From the NCBI GenBank assembly GCA_003989065.1, contig RXIW01000006.1:1-64000 (forward strand): a stretch of 64,000 nt of DNA. The letters are read 5' to 3'. Under the pieces are notes generated by a model. That model was not told where the DNA came from and did no database searches. It saw only the letters and a program-made list of their open reading frames with translations. Source of the DNA: Candidatus Competibacteraceae bacterium. Its GTDB lineage: Bacteria; Pseudomonadota; Gammaproteobacteria; Competibacterales; Competibacteraceae. Shown one piece after another: positions 27,818 through 36,206 of this stretch. The position numbers were made by a program, and so were the translations under genes. Within the stretch, counting starts at the first letter, position 1; every line of letters begins with the position of its first letter.

Positions 27818-28864
27818 CCGTTTTCTTGCCGAAGTTCCGGTTGTGGTGGCGCGCTTGGTGGCGGTAGACCAGGCATCCAGCTGCTGTTGCAGCCGTTTGC
27901 GTTCTTCCTGCGCCCCTCTGAGTTCACCCCGCAAACCTTCGGTTTCCCGCACGTTTTCCAGATATTTGGCCTCGCTTTCCTGGAGCTGCGCGCGTATTTG
28001 GGCCAATTCGGCCATCAAAACGTCCTGCCGTTCCCTGGCAGCCGTCACGTTGGCCTGTAGAGCCGCATTTAGAGCCCCATTCTCGCGTTGTTGAGCTTCA
28101 CGCTGCTCGCGCCAGAGGGTTTCCTGTCGGGTCCAGTCCTGGCGCTCGGTGGCGAAGGACTGACGTTCGGCGCGCTGCTCGGAACGGGCCTGATCGAGTA
28201 GGGCCAACCAGCGCGCCTCGCTGGCTTCGCCGTGCTGGCGCTCGAGCTCAAACCGTTGCTGGGCTTCCGTCAACCGTTGTTCCATGTCAGTGTGCAATTG
28301 TTCTAGCGTGGTTTCCAATCGGCCGACGCGCGCCGTGGTTTCGGCGCGAATCTGGGCGACGGTCTCCGCGGCCGCCTGGATGCGTTGCTCGGCAGCTTGC
28401 ACAGCGAGTTCAGCACTGGCGCGGCGTTCCTGTTCCACCAACAGACGATCGGCCAGGCTGCGGGCGCTGACGCGGCTCGAGTCCAGTTCCTGCTGAAGCT
28501 CGCGAGCAGCTGTCTGCCAGCGCGCCTGTTCCGCCGCCGCCTCGTCGCGCGCCTGTTCCGCCGCCGCCACCGCTTGCTCGGCGGCCAGTCGATGCGCCTC
28601 GAACGCGGTTTCGGCGTGTTGCACGGCCGTTTTCCAAAACGTATCCACGGCGGTGGCAACCGTCTCGGGCATGGCCGGCGGCAGGACAGCCCTGGGTGCA
28701 GTGGCCATTTGTTGTTGCCAATTCCTGAGGTGCTCACTGATGGTGGTATTGCTGCCGGTGCCGAGCAATTCACGCACGCGCTGGATGGTGGGATTGAGGC
28801 CACGCCCAAGCAGGGTTTCCGCAGCGTTCTGGACTTCCTCGTAACGGATGCCGGATCGAGCCAT
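27806..28864 (-). CDS. KfrA-like DNA-binding coiled-coil protein
   Basis: This 352-residue protein has an N-terminal DNA-binding domain of the KfrA type (residues 1-60, MARSGIRYEEVQNAAETLLGRGLNPTIQRVRELLGTGSNTTISEHLRNWQ). A long alpha-helical coiled coil rich in Ala, Gln, Glu and Arg follows (about 75-335), and the tail is basic. KfrA was defined on IncP and related plasmids as an autorepressor and architectural DNA-binding protein linked to partition. Chromosomal homologues are common in proteobacteria and poorly studied. Here no parA/parB or plasmid replication gene is nearby. The AT-rich upstream region with palindromes (28895-28928) is a natural autoregulatory site. A nucleoid or replication-linked role is speculation. 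Confidence 0.8.
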   Translation of the reverse strand: MARSGIRYEEVQNAAETLLGRGLNPTIQRVRELLGTGSNTTISEHLRNWQQQMATAPRAVLPPAMPETVATAVDTFWKTAVQHAETAFEAHRLAAEQAVAAAEQARDEAAAEQARWQTAARELQQELDSSRVSARSLADRLLVEQERRASAELAVQAAEQRIQAAAETVAQIRAETTARVGRLETTLEQLHTDMEQRLTEAQQRFELERQHGEASEARWLALLDQARSEQRAERQSFATERQDWTRQETLWREQREAQQRENGALNAALQANVTAARERQDVLMAELAQIRAQLQESEAKYLENVRETEGLRGELRGAQEERKRLQQQLDAWSTATKRATTTGTSARKRQPD

Positions 28865-28894
28865 GGTAAAGACTCCGTGATGATGAATGATGTG

Positions 28895-28928
28895 ATGATC
28901 ATATCAAAAACATGATTACATAACATGT
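28895..28928. promoter_or_regulatory. Palindromes upstream of the kfrA-like gene
   Basis: The 8-base palindrome ATGATCAT (28895-28902) is followed by an inverted repeat ACATG (28910-28914) and CATGT (28924-28928) with a 9-base spacer. KfrA proteins are known to repress their own promoters by binding inverted repeats, so these are candidate operators. The region also carries repeated TGATGA units. Confidence 0.4.
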
Positions 28929-29013
28929 ATTAATACGAATCTTTAGCATAAAAATTCAAGATTATTCCTATTATCATGAATTATGGAAAACGGCGGAAAC
29001 CCCGTCAAAGCGC

Positions 29014-29019
29014 TACAAT
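29014..29019 (+). promoter_or_regulatory. Putative -10 element of the antiporter gene
   Basis: TACAAT at 29014-29019 lies 49 bases before ATG 29069. It would fall inside coding sequence if the gene began at the earlier in-frame ATG at 28976, which is one reason to prefer 29069. No clear -35 box is seen. Confidence 0.35.
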
Positions 29020-29068
29020 CGCGCCACCCGAACTCTGGGGATCATCATGGCTGGAGCGCGAATTTCCC

Positions 29069-30412
29069 ATGACCACCAACACCGCTTCCCAACGGCCACA
29101 GCGCCTTTGGTCCATCCTGAGTCAGTATTGGGCTCTCATCATTGCCACGGCGATTGCGCTCGTCGCCCTGGTCAACATGTGGCGGCCTGATGCGATCGCT
29201 TATTTTCGCGAACATGCCTCTTCGTTCGAGAAGTTCACCCTGATCCTGTTCCTGGTGATGTTGCTGCCGCCGCTGGTCGAGCGTTTGCGGTTGCCAGGCG
29301 CGGTGGGTCTGTTGTTCGGTGGCGTGTTGCTGGGGCCTTACGTTTTCGCCATCGTGCCGCCAGATGCGCCAGTGCTCGATCTGGTCGCTAGCGTCGGTCG
29401 GGTGTTCCTGATGTTCACCGCCGGGCTCGAGATCGATATGCGTGTGTTCAACGCCACCCGCAACCGGTCGATCGGCTTTGGCGCCATGACCTTTACCTTT
29501 CCCTTGCTCTGCGGCATTGGTGCAGCCCTGTGTTTTGGCTTTGCATGGGTGGCGGCGCTGTTGATCGGTTCGTTGATCGCCTCGCACACCTTGTTGGGTT
29601 TCCCGATCGTCAACAAACTGGGACTCGGCAAGAGCGAGCCGGTGGCCGTAACGGTTGGGGCGACGATCTTCACCGATATTGCCTCACTGCTGGTCCTGGC
29701 GGTCTGCATCTCGATCCATCAGGGTGGCTTTTCCTTGATGGGACTTGGCATCCAATTGATCAGCATCGCTATTTTTGCCGTCATTGTGCTGCAGGGCCTG
29801 CCATTGCTTGGCCACATCTATTTCCACCATCACCGCGAAAATGAGCAGGCGCTGTTCATTTTTACCTTTTTCATCGTGATGGTCGCCGCCGTAGGCGCGC
29901 ATTTGATCCACCTCGAAGATATCGTCGGCGCTTTTCTGGCTGGCATCGCCGTCAACCGCTTGCTCGAACGCTCGCCGGTTCGCGCCAAGGTGATCATGAT
30001 GGGTGAAGGTCTATTCATCCCGCTGTTTTTCCTGGCTATCGGCATCCGTCTCAACCTGCCGGTCTTCGGGGCGACGCTGCTGAACAGCCTGTGGTTCGTG
30101 GTGGCGATCACAGCGGCGTTGTTGGTCGGCAAATTCTTGGCTGCCGTAGCGACGCGCTGGTTCTACGGTTACGATTGGCCAGCCACCCTGACCATGTGGT
30201 CGCTATCGCTGCCTCAGGTGGCAGCCACGCTGGCGGCGGCGATCGCGGCCTACGACGCCGTGAACGCCGAGGGTGATCGCTTGATTACCGAATCGGTGCT
30301 CAACGCCGTTATCGTGTTGATGGTGCTGACCGCCATCCTCGGTCCGGTGCTGACCGAACGCTTCGGTTCGCGCATGACGTCATCGGAGGAGAAAAGCGTT
30401 GCGATACCTTGA
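29069..30412 (+). CDS. Cation:proton antiporter, CPA2 (Kef-like) family, membrane domain only
   Basis: This 447-residue inner-membrane protein has about 12-13 hydrophobic segments. LILFLVMLLPPLVERLRLPGAVGLLFGGVLLGPYVFAIV, FLMFTAGLEIDMRVFNATRNRS, LIASHTLLGFPIVNKLG and HLEDIVGAFLAGIAVNRLLERSPVRAKVIMMGEGLFIPLFFLAIGIRLNL are typical of the CPA2 family, which exchanges Na+ or K+ for H+. The protein ends soon after the last membrane segment and lacks the TrkA-N/RCK domain of true KefB/KefC. Start 29069 is chosen over 28976 because the intervening 31 codons contain a likely -10 box. GGAG at 29053-29056 is somewhat distant. The SYLF gene overlaps its 3' end by 14 bases. Confidence 0.85.
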   Translation: MTTNTASQRPQRLWSILSQYWALIIATAIALVALVNMWRPDAIAYFREHASSFEKFTLILFLVMLLPPLVERLRLPGAVGLLFGGVLLGPYVFAIVPPDAPVLDLVASVGRVFLMFTAGLEIDMRVFNATRNRSIGFGAMTFTFPLLCGIGAALCFGFAWVAALLIGSLIASHTLLGFPIVNKLGLGKSEPVAVTVGATIFTDIASLLVLAVCISIHQGGFSLMGLGIQLISIAIFAVIVLQGLPLLGHIYFHHHRENEQALFIFTFFIVMVAAVGAHLIHLEDIVGAFLAGIAVNRLLERSPVRAKVIMMGEGLFIPLFFLAIGIRLNLPVFGATLLNSLWFVVAITAALLVGKFLAAVATRWFYGYDWPATLTMWSLSLPQVAATLAAAIAAYDAVNAEGDRLITESVLNAVIVLMVLTAILGPVLTERFGSRMTSSEEKSVAIP

Positions 30413-30971
30413 TCGATTGCTGCCCATCCTGGGTCTCACTTTCTGCCTGCTGCTGGGCGTATCTGCCGCCCACGCTGCCGACGATAAGGCTGCGGTGCAG
30501 GATTCCTTGCGAAAAATGCGCCAGGACACTCTGGCACAGCTCTACAAGGAAGTTCCACGCGCCCGGACCCAGATCCGCAGTGCGGCGGGTTACGGCGTGT
30601 TCGGTGTCACGGGCGTGCATATCCTGTTCATCGGCGGCAGCGGTGGCCTGGGCGTGGTGCGCGACAATCTGAACGGCCGCGATACCTACATGCGGATGAG
30701 CGCTGTGGCGGGCGGCCTGGGTATCGGCTTCGAAGATACCCGAACGGTGTTGATTTTCAACAAACGCGCGGCGCTTACGGAGTTCCTCGATAAAGGCTGG
30801 ACCTTCGGCGGGGAAACGGCTGCTGCCGCCACGGCAGATGGCAAGGGCGGCGCAACCGGCGAACTCGAATCGCCGGCCGGCATTACCATCTATCAGATCA
30901 CCAAGGCCGGCCTGATGGCCAAGGGCAGCGTACAGGGAACCAAGTATTGGAAGGACGACCAGCTCAACTGA
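30399..30971 (+). CDS. SYLF-domain (YSC84-related) exported lipid-binding protein
   Basis: This 190-residue protein has a clear signal peptide (residues 1-26, MRYLDRLLPILGLTFCLLLGVSAAHA) and a SYLF-type domain: IRSAAGYGVFGVTGVHILFIGGSGGLGVVRDNLNGRDTYMRMSAVAGGLGIGFEDTRTVLIF. SYLF/YSC84 domains bind phosphoinositide-type lipids in eukaryotes; the bacterial role is undefined, probably in the periplasm or outer membrane. It starts at TTG 30399, which is decided by the strong GGAGGAG at 30385-30391, seven bases upstream and inside the antiporter gene. The genes overlap by 14 bases, so expression is probably coupled. Confidence 0.8.
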   Translation: MRYLDRLLPILGLTFCLLLGVSAAHAADDKAAVQDSLRKMRQDTLAQLYKEVPRARTQIRSAAGYGVFGVTGVHILFIGGSGGLGVVRDNLNGRDTYMRMSAVAGGLGIGFEDTRTVLIFNKRAALTEFLDKGWTFGGETAAAATADGKGGATGELESPAGITIYQITKAGLMAKGSVQGTKYWKDDQLN

Positions 30972-31049
30972 GCGACCCGATCAAGCGGCCTGAGGACCGG
31001 ATGGGCAAGCACCCTGCCCTGCCCCCGTTCCTCGGGCGCCTTTTCGGAT

Positions 31050-32078
31050 TCAACGCCAGCCTGATGAGCGCGTCCGCCCCTCGATGACCAAAGGGGATTC
31101 CCTGCACTTGCCGGCCCGCGCCATGGTTTGCGATGGCAGTTCCCCAAACAATCGTCGGTAGTGAGCTGCAAACCGCCCCAGCTCGAGAAAACCCAGACGG
31201 TGGGCGATATCGGCGACCCTGGCCTGTCCTGGCGTCAGAGTCACCAGTTCGCGCCGGGCGGCGTGGAGACGGCGATGGCGGATGAAGCCCAATGGGGTCA
31301 GCCCGACCGTTTCCCGAAAGGCGTATTCCAGAGTCCGTTCGCTCACCCCAGCGGCCTTGCACAGAGCGGCGACGGTCACGGTGGCCGGATCAAGGGTGCG
31401 CAGGTAGTTGAGCGCGCGTTCCAGGCCACGGCGACGCAGGGGCATATCCATGCGAGCCTGCGTTGTGCTCGTCGATACGCCCACTTGGGTCAAGCGCCAT
31501 AGCAGGTCCTGTTCGAAGGAGCGCACTACGGCGGCGTGCCGGAACGCTTCGGGCCGCCGGGTCGCCTCGCCCAATACCTCCGCCAACCATAGCCCGAACC
31601 GGTCGAGCTTCGGGCGCGTGTCGTGCAATGCGTGCAGAGTCACCGCCCCGGATAGGTGCGATAACCAGTCTTCTGGCATGTTGCCGTGCAGCAGATTGAG
31701 GGAAATCAATAGGATCAGATGGTCCTGATTGGCATCGACCACCACATCCAGTCCTCCCGGCATCGAGATCGGTAGACTGGCTATGTCCGGTGGCGTTTTC
31801 CAATAGCGGGTGCGAGATCCGACCCGCAGCGGCGCCGACAGGGTGAGCATATGGGCGGGGGTGAGGCCATGAACGCGCACGCCGGCGTCGAAGGATTCCC
31901 GATACAGGATGACCGAAGGCGTGACCAGGTAGGTCTTCCGGTTTCGGAACGGACCGACGTCCAGCGGTTTGGCCATCAGCTCCCAAGGCAAGGTCGTCCG
32001 CTCCCAGAGACTGAAATCGTCGACTTCCAGCTGTCCGATCGCCACTTTGGCCACTGCCGACGGTCCTGATCTCTCCAT
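31050..32078 (-). CDS. AraC-family transcriptional regulator
   Basis: This 342-residue regulator has an N-terminal sensing domain (about 1-225, with LSAPLRVGSRTRYWKTPPDIASLPISMPGG) and a C-terminal double helix-turn-helix of the AraC/XylS type (about 235-325). The C-terminal part carries VAALCKAAGVSERTLEYAFRETVGLTPLGFIRHRRLHAARREL and VADIAHRLGFLELGRFAAHYRRLFGELPSQT. It is divergent from the arylsulfatase gene across 193 bases and probably controls it, itself, or both. The N-terminal half resembles those AraC proteins that lack a cupin signature, so the ligand is unknown. Confidence in the family is high and in the target moderate. Confidence 0.88.
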   Translation of the reverse strand: MERSGPSAVAKVAIGQLEVDDFSLWERTTLPWELMAKPLDVGPFRNRKTYLVTPSVILYRESFDAGVRVHGLTPAHMLTLSAPLRVGSRTRYWKTPPDIASLPISMPGGLDVVVDANQDHLILLISLNLLHGNMPEDWLSHLSGAVTLHALHDTRPKLDRFGLWLAEVLGEATRRPEAFRHAAVVRSFEQDLLWRLTQVGVSTSTTQARMDMPLRRRGLERALNYLRTLDPATVTVAALCKAAGVSERTLEYAFRETVGLTPLGFIRHRRLHAARRELVTLTPGQARVADIAHRLGFLELGRFAAHYRRLFGELPSQTMARAGKCRESPLVIEGRTRSSGWR

Positions 32079-32271
32079 CTTCAGGCTCTCCCCCTGTCGG
32101 TTGCGGATCTGCCGTTATTGTAAGTATTGATAGTACATGTCTCCGAAAATTGACTGTCAGTCACGATAAATTCAAACGTCTTTGCGGAAACTGCATAACA
32201 ATGGTTCGATGCTTTGCCCTAGTATTTCAGTAATGCTTTATCGATCCCCGTTGCAAGCACCCAAGAGGTAG

Positions 32272-33915
32272 ATGATGAAGAATCCATTCGGTATCGGTGT
32301 GTTGGTGGCTATTCCCCTATTTTGGGGGGGTGCGCCGGCCATGGCTGCGGAGGGTAAACCCAACATCCTCCTGATCGTGGCCGATGATCATGGCTACGGG
32401 GACATCGGCGCCTATGGCGGCGGTGAGGGGCGCGGTATGCCTACGCCCAACCTCGACAAGATGGCCGACGAAGGGATGACCTTCTTCGACTTCTATGCCC
32501 AACCGAGCTGCACCCCAGGCCGCGCCGCCATGCAGACCGGGCGCATCCCCAACCGCAGTGGCATGACTACCGTGGCCTTCCAAGGTCAGGGTGGCGGGCT
32601 ACCGAAGGCGGAATGGACCCTGGGCTCGGTTCTTCAGAAAGCCGGCTACAAGACCTATTTCACCGGCAAGTGGCACTTGGGCGAAGCCGACTATGCCCTG
32701 CCCAATGCCCAAGGCTATGATGTGATGGAGCATGCGCTCCTCTATCACCTCAACGCCTATACCTACGGCGATCCGAACTGGTTCCCGGACATGGACCCCA
32801 AGCTCCGGGAAATGTTCGCCAAGGTGACGAAAGGATCCCTCTCCGGTAAGGCCGGTGAGGAGGCTAAAGAAGACTGGAAAGTCAGCGGCGAGTACGTGGA
32901 TACTCCCGAGAAGGGGGTCGTCGGCATTCCCTTCCTCGACAAGTACGTCGAGCAGTCGGGCATCAAGTTCCTGGAGGATGCGGCGAAGCACCCCGACCAG
33001 CCCTTCTTCATCAACATCAACTTCATGAAGGTCCACCAGCCGAATCTGCCGGCCCCGGAGTTCGAGCACAAATCGCTGTCGAAGACCAAGTACGCCGACT
33101 CGGTCGTAGAGCTCGACACTCGCGTCGGGCACGTCATGGATAAGTTGAAGGCGCTGGGCCTGGATAAGAACACCCTGGTCTTCTACACGACCGACAACGG
33201 GGCTTGGCAGGACGTCTATCCGGATGCGGGCTACACCCCATTCCGTGGCACCAAGGGGACGGTCCGCGAGGGCGGCAACCGGGTGCCGGCGATCGCCATT
33301 TGGCCGGGCAAGATCAAGGCTGGTGTGCGCAACCACGACATCGTCGGCGGTTTGGATCTGATGGCGACCTTCGCCTCGTTGGCGGGCGAGAAGCTGCCCG
33401 AGAAGGATCGCGAAGGCCAGCCGATCATCTTCGATAGCTACGACCTCACCCCCGTGCTGTTCGGCACCGGTCCCGACCCCCGCACCACCTGGTTCTACTT
33501 CACCGAGGATGAGCTGAGTCCAGGAGCGGTACGGGCCGGCCACTACAAGGCCGTCTTCAATCTGCGCGGCGATGACGGGCAGGCGACCGGCGGTCTTGCG
33601 GTAGACACCAACCTCGGTTGGAAAGGCCCAGAGAAGTACGTCGCCGTGACCCCGCAGGTGTTCGATCTGTGGCAAGATCCACAAGAGCGTTATGACATCT
33701 TCATGACCAACTGGACGGAGCACACCTGGACCCTCGTCACCTTCAATCAGGCCATCGGCGAATTGATGAAGACCTACGTCAAGTATCCGCCGCGCAAGCT
33801 CCAGAGCGAGGGCTACGCTGGACCAATCACCTTGACCAAGTACCAGCGCTTCAAGTGGGTGAAGGAAGAGATGGAGAAGGAAGGCATCACCCTGCCGATG
33901 CCGACCGGCAACTAA
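32272..33915 (+). CDS. Exported arylsulfatase (formylglycine-dependent)
   Basis: This 547-residue enzyme has a signal peptide at residues 1-26 (hydrophobic core VLVAIPLFWGGAPAMA) and a sulfatase domain. It starts NILLIVADDHGYGDIGAYGG, with Asp38-Asp39 as Ca-binding residues. The sulfatase signature CTPGR has Cys80, which must be converted to formylglycine. FTGKWHLGE, KVHQPNLPAPEF and YTTDNGAWQDVYPDAG (metal site) follow. It hydrolyses sulfate esters in the periplasm; the substrate is unknown. The maturase (sulfatase-modifying factor) is not in this window. The paired ATGATG leaves the first residue uncertain by one codon. It lies opposite an AraC regulator, and a sulfate importer and cysB are within 30 kb, consistent with sulfur scavenging. 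Confidence 0.92.
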   Translation: MMKNPFGIGVLVAIPLFWGGAPAMAAEGKPNILLIVADDHGYGDIGAYGGGEGRGMPTPNLDKMADEGMTFFDFYAQPSCTPGRAAMQTGRIPNRSGMTTVAFQGQGGGLPKAEWTLGSVLQKAGYKTYFTGKWHLGEADYALPNAQGYDVMEHALLYHLNAYTYGDPNWFPDMDPKLREMFAKVTKGSLSGKAGEEAKEDWKVSGEYVDTPEKGVVGIPFLDKYVEQSGIKFLEDAAKHPDQPFFININFMKVHQPNLPAPEFEHKSLSKTKYADSVVELDTRVGHVMDKLKALGLDKNTLVFYTTDNGAWQDVYPDAGYTPFRGTKGTVREGGNRVPAIAIWPGKIKAGVRNHDIVGGLDLMATFASLAGEKLPEKDREGQPIIFDSYDLTPVLFGTGPDPRTTWFYFTEDELSPGAVRAGHYKAVFNLRGDDGQATGGLAVDTNLGWKGPEKYVAVTPQVFDLWQDPQERYDIFMTNWTEHTWTLVTFNQAIGELMKTYVKYPPRKLQSEGYAGPITLTKYQRFKWVKEEMEKEGITLPMPTGN

Positions 33916-34076
33916 ATCTGTTAAACTTTTTATGACTATGCGGGTTGCCTCCCAGAGGTGGACCGCTATCCGACAGCGCGTCGGTCGAGCCGGATGGAGT
34001 CGATCTGGTTTGGCTGGCGCGTTTTTTATGCGAAACGTCCATCTTCAGCACTCAGCTCTCCTTTAGGACATTCGGC

Positions 34077-34859
34077 ATGGGCCACATCACCATTGATTCG
34101 GTATTCGCGCTGGGCTTGTTCGTCGGGATGCTGGTTCTGTTGGAGGTAGGTCGACGGATCGGCTATGCCCGGCTGGCACGAGACCCGGAAGGCGCACGCG
34201 TCGGTACCGGCACGGTCGAAGGCGCAGTCTTCGGTCTGCTGGGTCTGTTGATCGCCTTTACTTTTTCCGGCGCTGCCGCGCGCTTCGATGTGCGCCGGGA
34301 GTTGATCGTCCAGGAAACCAACGCCATCGGCACCGCCTGGTTGCGGCTCGATCTGCTGCCGGCCAGCGCCCAACCGGCGATCCGGAACAGTTTCCGTCAG
34401 TATGTCGACTCCCGGCTGTCGATTTACCAGAACATAGCCGATGTCGCGGCGGCGCGGGCGGAGTTGGCCAAGTCGACGGCGTTGCAGAAGGACATCTGGA
34501 CTCAGGCGGTCGCTGCCGGCCAGCTGGATAATGCACCACCGCCGGCTACCCTGTTGTTGTTGCCGGCGCTCAACGAGATGTTCGACATCACCACCACGCG
34601 GACCATGGCAACCAAGACCCATCCGCCATCGATCATCTTCATCATGCTATCCAGCATGGCGCTTGCCAGTTCTTTGTTGGCCGGTTACAGCATGGCGGGC
34701 GGTAGGTCGCGCAGTTGGTTGCACACCATCGGATTTGCCGCGATCACTGCAGCGGCCGTGTACGTCATCATCGATATCGAATATCCCCGTCTGGGGCTGA
34801 TTCGAGTCGATGACTTCGACCGCGCGCTGATGGATCTACGGGCCAGCATGGGCGGATAA
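34077..34859 (+). CDS. DUF4239 (bestrophin-like) membrane protein
   Basis: This 260-residue protein has two hydrophobic segments near the N-terminus (about 7-24 and 47-65, AVFGLLGLLIAFTFSGAAARFDVRRELIVQETNAIGTAWLRLDLL). A soluble central part follows, then two C-terminal membrane segments (about 187-207 and 219-237). This is the DUF4239 pattern, whose fold has been likened to bestrophin channels. Function is unknown, and an ion channel is speculative. ATG 34077 is preferred because AGGA at 34065-34068 precedes it at 8 bases; an upstream in-frame extension to 33945 has no family match. A DUF2092 lipoprotein gene follows 24 bases later, and such pairs recur in proteobacteria. Confidence 0.75.
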   Translation: MGHITIDSVFALGLFVGMLVLLEVGRRIGYARLARDPEGARVGTGTVEGAVFGLLGLLIAFTFSGAAARFDVRRELIVQETNAIGTAWLRLDLLPASAQPAIRNSFRQYVDSRLSIYQNIADVAAARAELAKSTALQKDIWTQAVAAGQLDNAPPPATLLLLPALNEMFDITTTRTMATKTHPPSIIFIMLSSMALASSLLAGYSMAGGRSRSWLHTIGFAAITAAAVYVIIDIEYPRLGLIRVDDFDRALMDLRASMGG

Positions 34860-34883
34860 TCGAACCGATCAGGAGTACATCGA

Positions 34884-35714
34884 ATGAAAATCTTACCCTG
34901 GTTACCTATCGCGCTGTTCCCTACCCTGGCGCTGCTTGGTTGCGCCAGCCCACCCACCGAACAGCCCGCCCCTCCGGTAGCGACGGCAGCGCCAGCAGCG
35001 CCGGTCGTGAGCCCCGAACCGGCGGTCAAGCCTCAACCCATGGATGTGTTGAAGCGGATGGCGGCCTATCTTCACACCCTCGACCACTTTACGGTCACGG
35101 TCGAGAAGACCACGGATCTGATCTTGCCGACCGACCAGCGTCTGCACGCTGATCAGACCATGGAAATCGCCATCCAAAAGCCGAATCGGCTACGGGTGAA
35201 TTATCTGAATCTGAGTGGTGGTCGTCAGCTGTTCTATGACGGTAAGGATTTTTCGCTGTATACGCCGGAACAAAATGTCTATGCGACGGCCCCCGCAGCG
35301 CCAACCATCGACGAGACGCTGGATCTGCTGGCCGATCGCTATCGGATCTCCTTGCCGATCGCCGACTTACTGGTTGCAGACCCGGATAGTCGTCTGGCGC
35401 AACACATCACCTCCGAAACCTATGTGGGCCGAATCCTGATTCGCGGTGTTGTGTGTCATCACTTGGCGTTCCGTACGTCGGATCTGGACTGGGAAATCTG
35501 GATCGAAGACGGCCCCAAGCCCTTACCGCGGCGACTGGCGCTAACCGACAGGAGCGTCAAAGGCTCGCCACAGATGATGGCCAATTTGAACGACTGGAAT
35601 CTTGCGCCCACTTTCTCTGCTGCGTATTTCACCTTCACCCCGCCGCCGCAGGCCGAAAAAATTCAGTTTCTGGATGCCGCGCCAGCAGCCCGGCCAGCCA
35701 AAGCTGTCAAGTAA
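34884..35714 (+). CDS. DUF2092 family lipoprotein
   Basis: This 276-residue protein has a lipoprotein signal (MKILPWLPIALFPTLALLGCAS, lipobox LLGC, lipid anchor at Cys20). A Pro/Ala/Val-rich linker (about 22-55) follows, then a beta-rich domain with FTVTVEKTTDLILPTDQRLHADQTMEIAIQKPNRLRVNY, LFYDGKDFSLYTPEQNVYATAPAAPTIDETLDLL, and YVGRILIRGVVCHHLAFRTSDLDWEIWIEDG. This is the DUF2092 pattern, related in shape to LolA/LolB-like domains of envelope proteins. The role is unknown, perhaps binding of a hydrophobic ligand at the outer membrane. It sits between a DUF4239 protein and a small exported Gly-rich protein in an apparent operon. Confidence 0.8.
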   Translation: MKILPWLPIALFPTLALLGCASPPTEQPAPPVATAAPAAPVVSPEPAVKPQPMDVLKRMAAYLHTLDHFTVTVEKTTDLILPTDQRLHADQTMEIAIQKPNRLRVNYLNLSGGRQLFYDGKDFSLYTPEQNVYATAPAAPTIDETLDLLADRYRISLPIADLLVADPDSRLAQHITSETYVGRILIRGVVCHHLAFRTSDLDWEIWIEDGPKPLPRRLALTDRSVKGSPQMMANLNDWNLAPTFSAAYFTFTPPPQAEKIQFLDAAPAARPAKAVK

Positions 35715-35732
35715 TCACGGGAGGATTTCGCC

Positions 35733-36203
35733 GTGCGCACTGAACCCTGGATGTACTGGAAGCGGGCGTTGACCATCGCCCTGATCGCAGGACCGATGTT
35801 GGCGCTGGTCAGCATCGATGTGGAAGCCGGTCGCCGCGGAGGCGGTGGTTTTGGCGGTGGTGGCGGTCCCGGCGTACGCGCACCGCGCGCCAACATCGGC
35901 GGCGGTCCCGTTCATGGTCCCAACAACAACTTCAATCGGCGGGATGTCAACGTCAATCGCAACGTGAACGTGGATGTCGATCGCCATTGGGGTTATGGCG
36001 CCGTAGGCGCTGGGGCGGCTGTCGCAGTGGGCACTGCAGTGGCGGTGGGCGCTATCGTATCGACCTTGCCACCGAGTTGCAGCGCCTTCGTCGCCAATGG
36101 CGTCACTTACCAGAACTGTGGCGGCACCTACTACGTCCCCCGCTACGATGGCCCGAACGTGGTCTACGAAGTAGTGCCGGCGCCGCCCGGTTGGAATCAA
36201 TAA
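35733..36203 (+). CDS. Small exported Gly/Asn-Val-rich protein of unknown function
   Basis: This 156-residue protein starts at GTG 35733, fixed by the strong GGGAGGA at 35719-35725. It has a signal peptide (residues 1-32, core ALTIALIAGPMLALVSIDVEA), a Gly-rich stretch (RRGGGGFGGGGGPG), and a low-complexity segment rich in Asn, Val, Asp and Arg (RRDVNVNRNVNVDVDRHWGY). A short hydrophobic patch follows (AVGAGAAVAVGTAVAVGAIVSTL), then a C-terminal domain with two cysteines (PPSCSAFVANGVTYQNCGGTYYVPRY). The end resembles small exported proteins that follow DUF2092 genes, often labelled hypothetical. The Cys pair may form a disulphide. No function can be assigned. The recombinase gene starts 3 bases after its stop. 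Confidence 0.7.
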   Translation: MRTEPWMYWKRALTIALIAGPMLALVSIDVEAGRRGGGGFGGGGGPGVRAPRANIGGGPVHGPNNNFNRRDVNVNRNVNVDVDRHWGYGAVGAGAAVAVGTAVAVGAIVSTLPPSCSAFVANGVTYQNCGGTYYVPRYDGPNVVYEVVPAPPGWNQ

Positions 36204-36206
36204 CCC

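Noticed and set aside
28910-28940. Possible dif-like sequence near the kfrA-like promoter (ACATAACATGTATTAATACG)
   Set aside because: It resembles the XerD-arm half of the gammaproteobacterial dif site (CATAA and AT-rich centre), but the XerC arm does not match and dif is normally very well conserved. No convincing dif was found anywhere in the window.
33916-34076. Possible small gene or terminator between the sulfatase and the DUF4239 gene
   Set aside because: The in-frame extension from 33945 has no family similarity. T-rich runs occur, but no stable stem precedes them.
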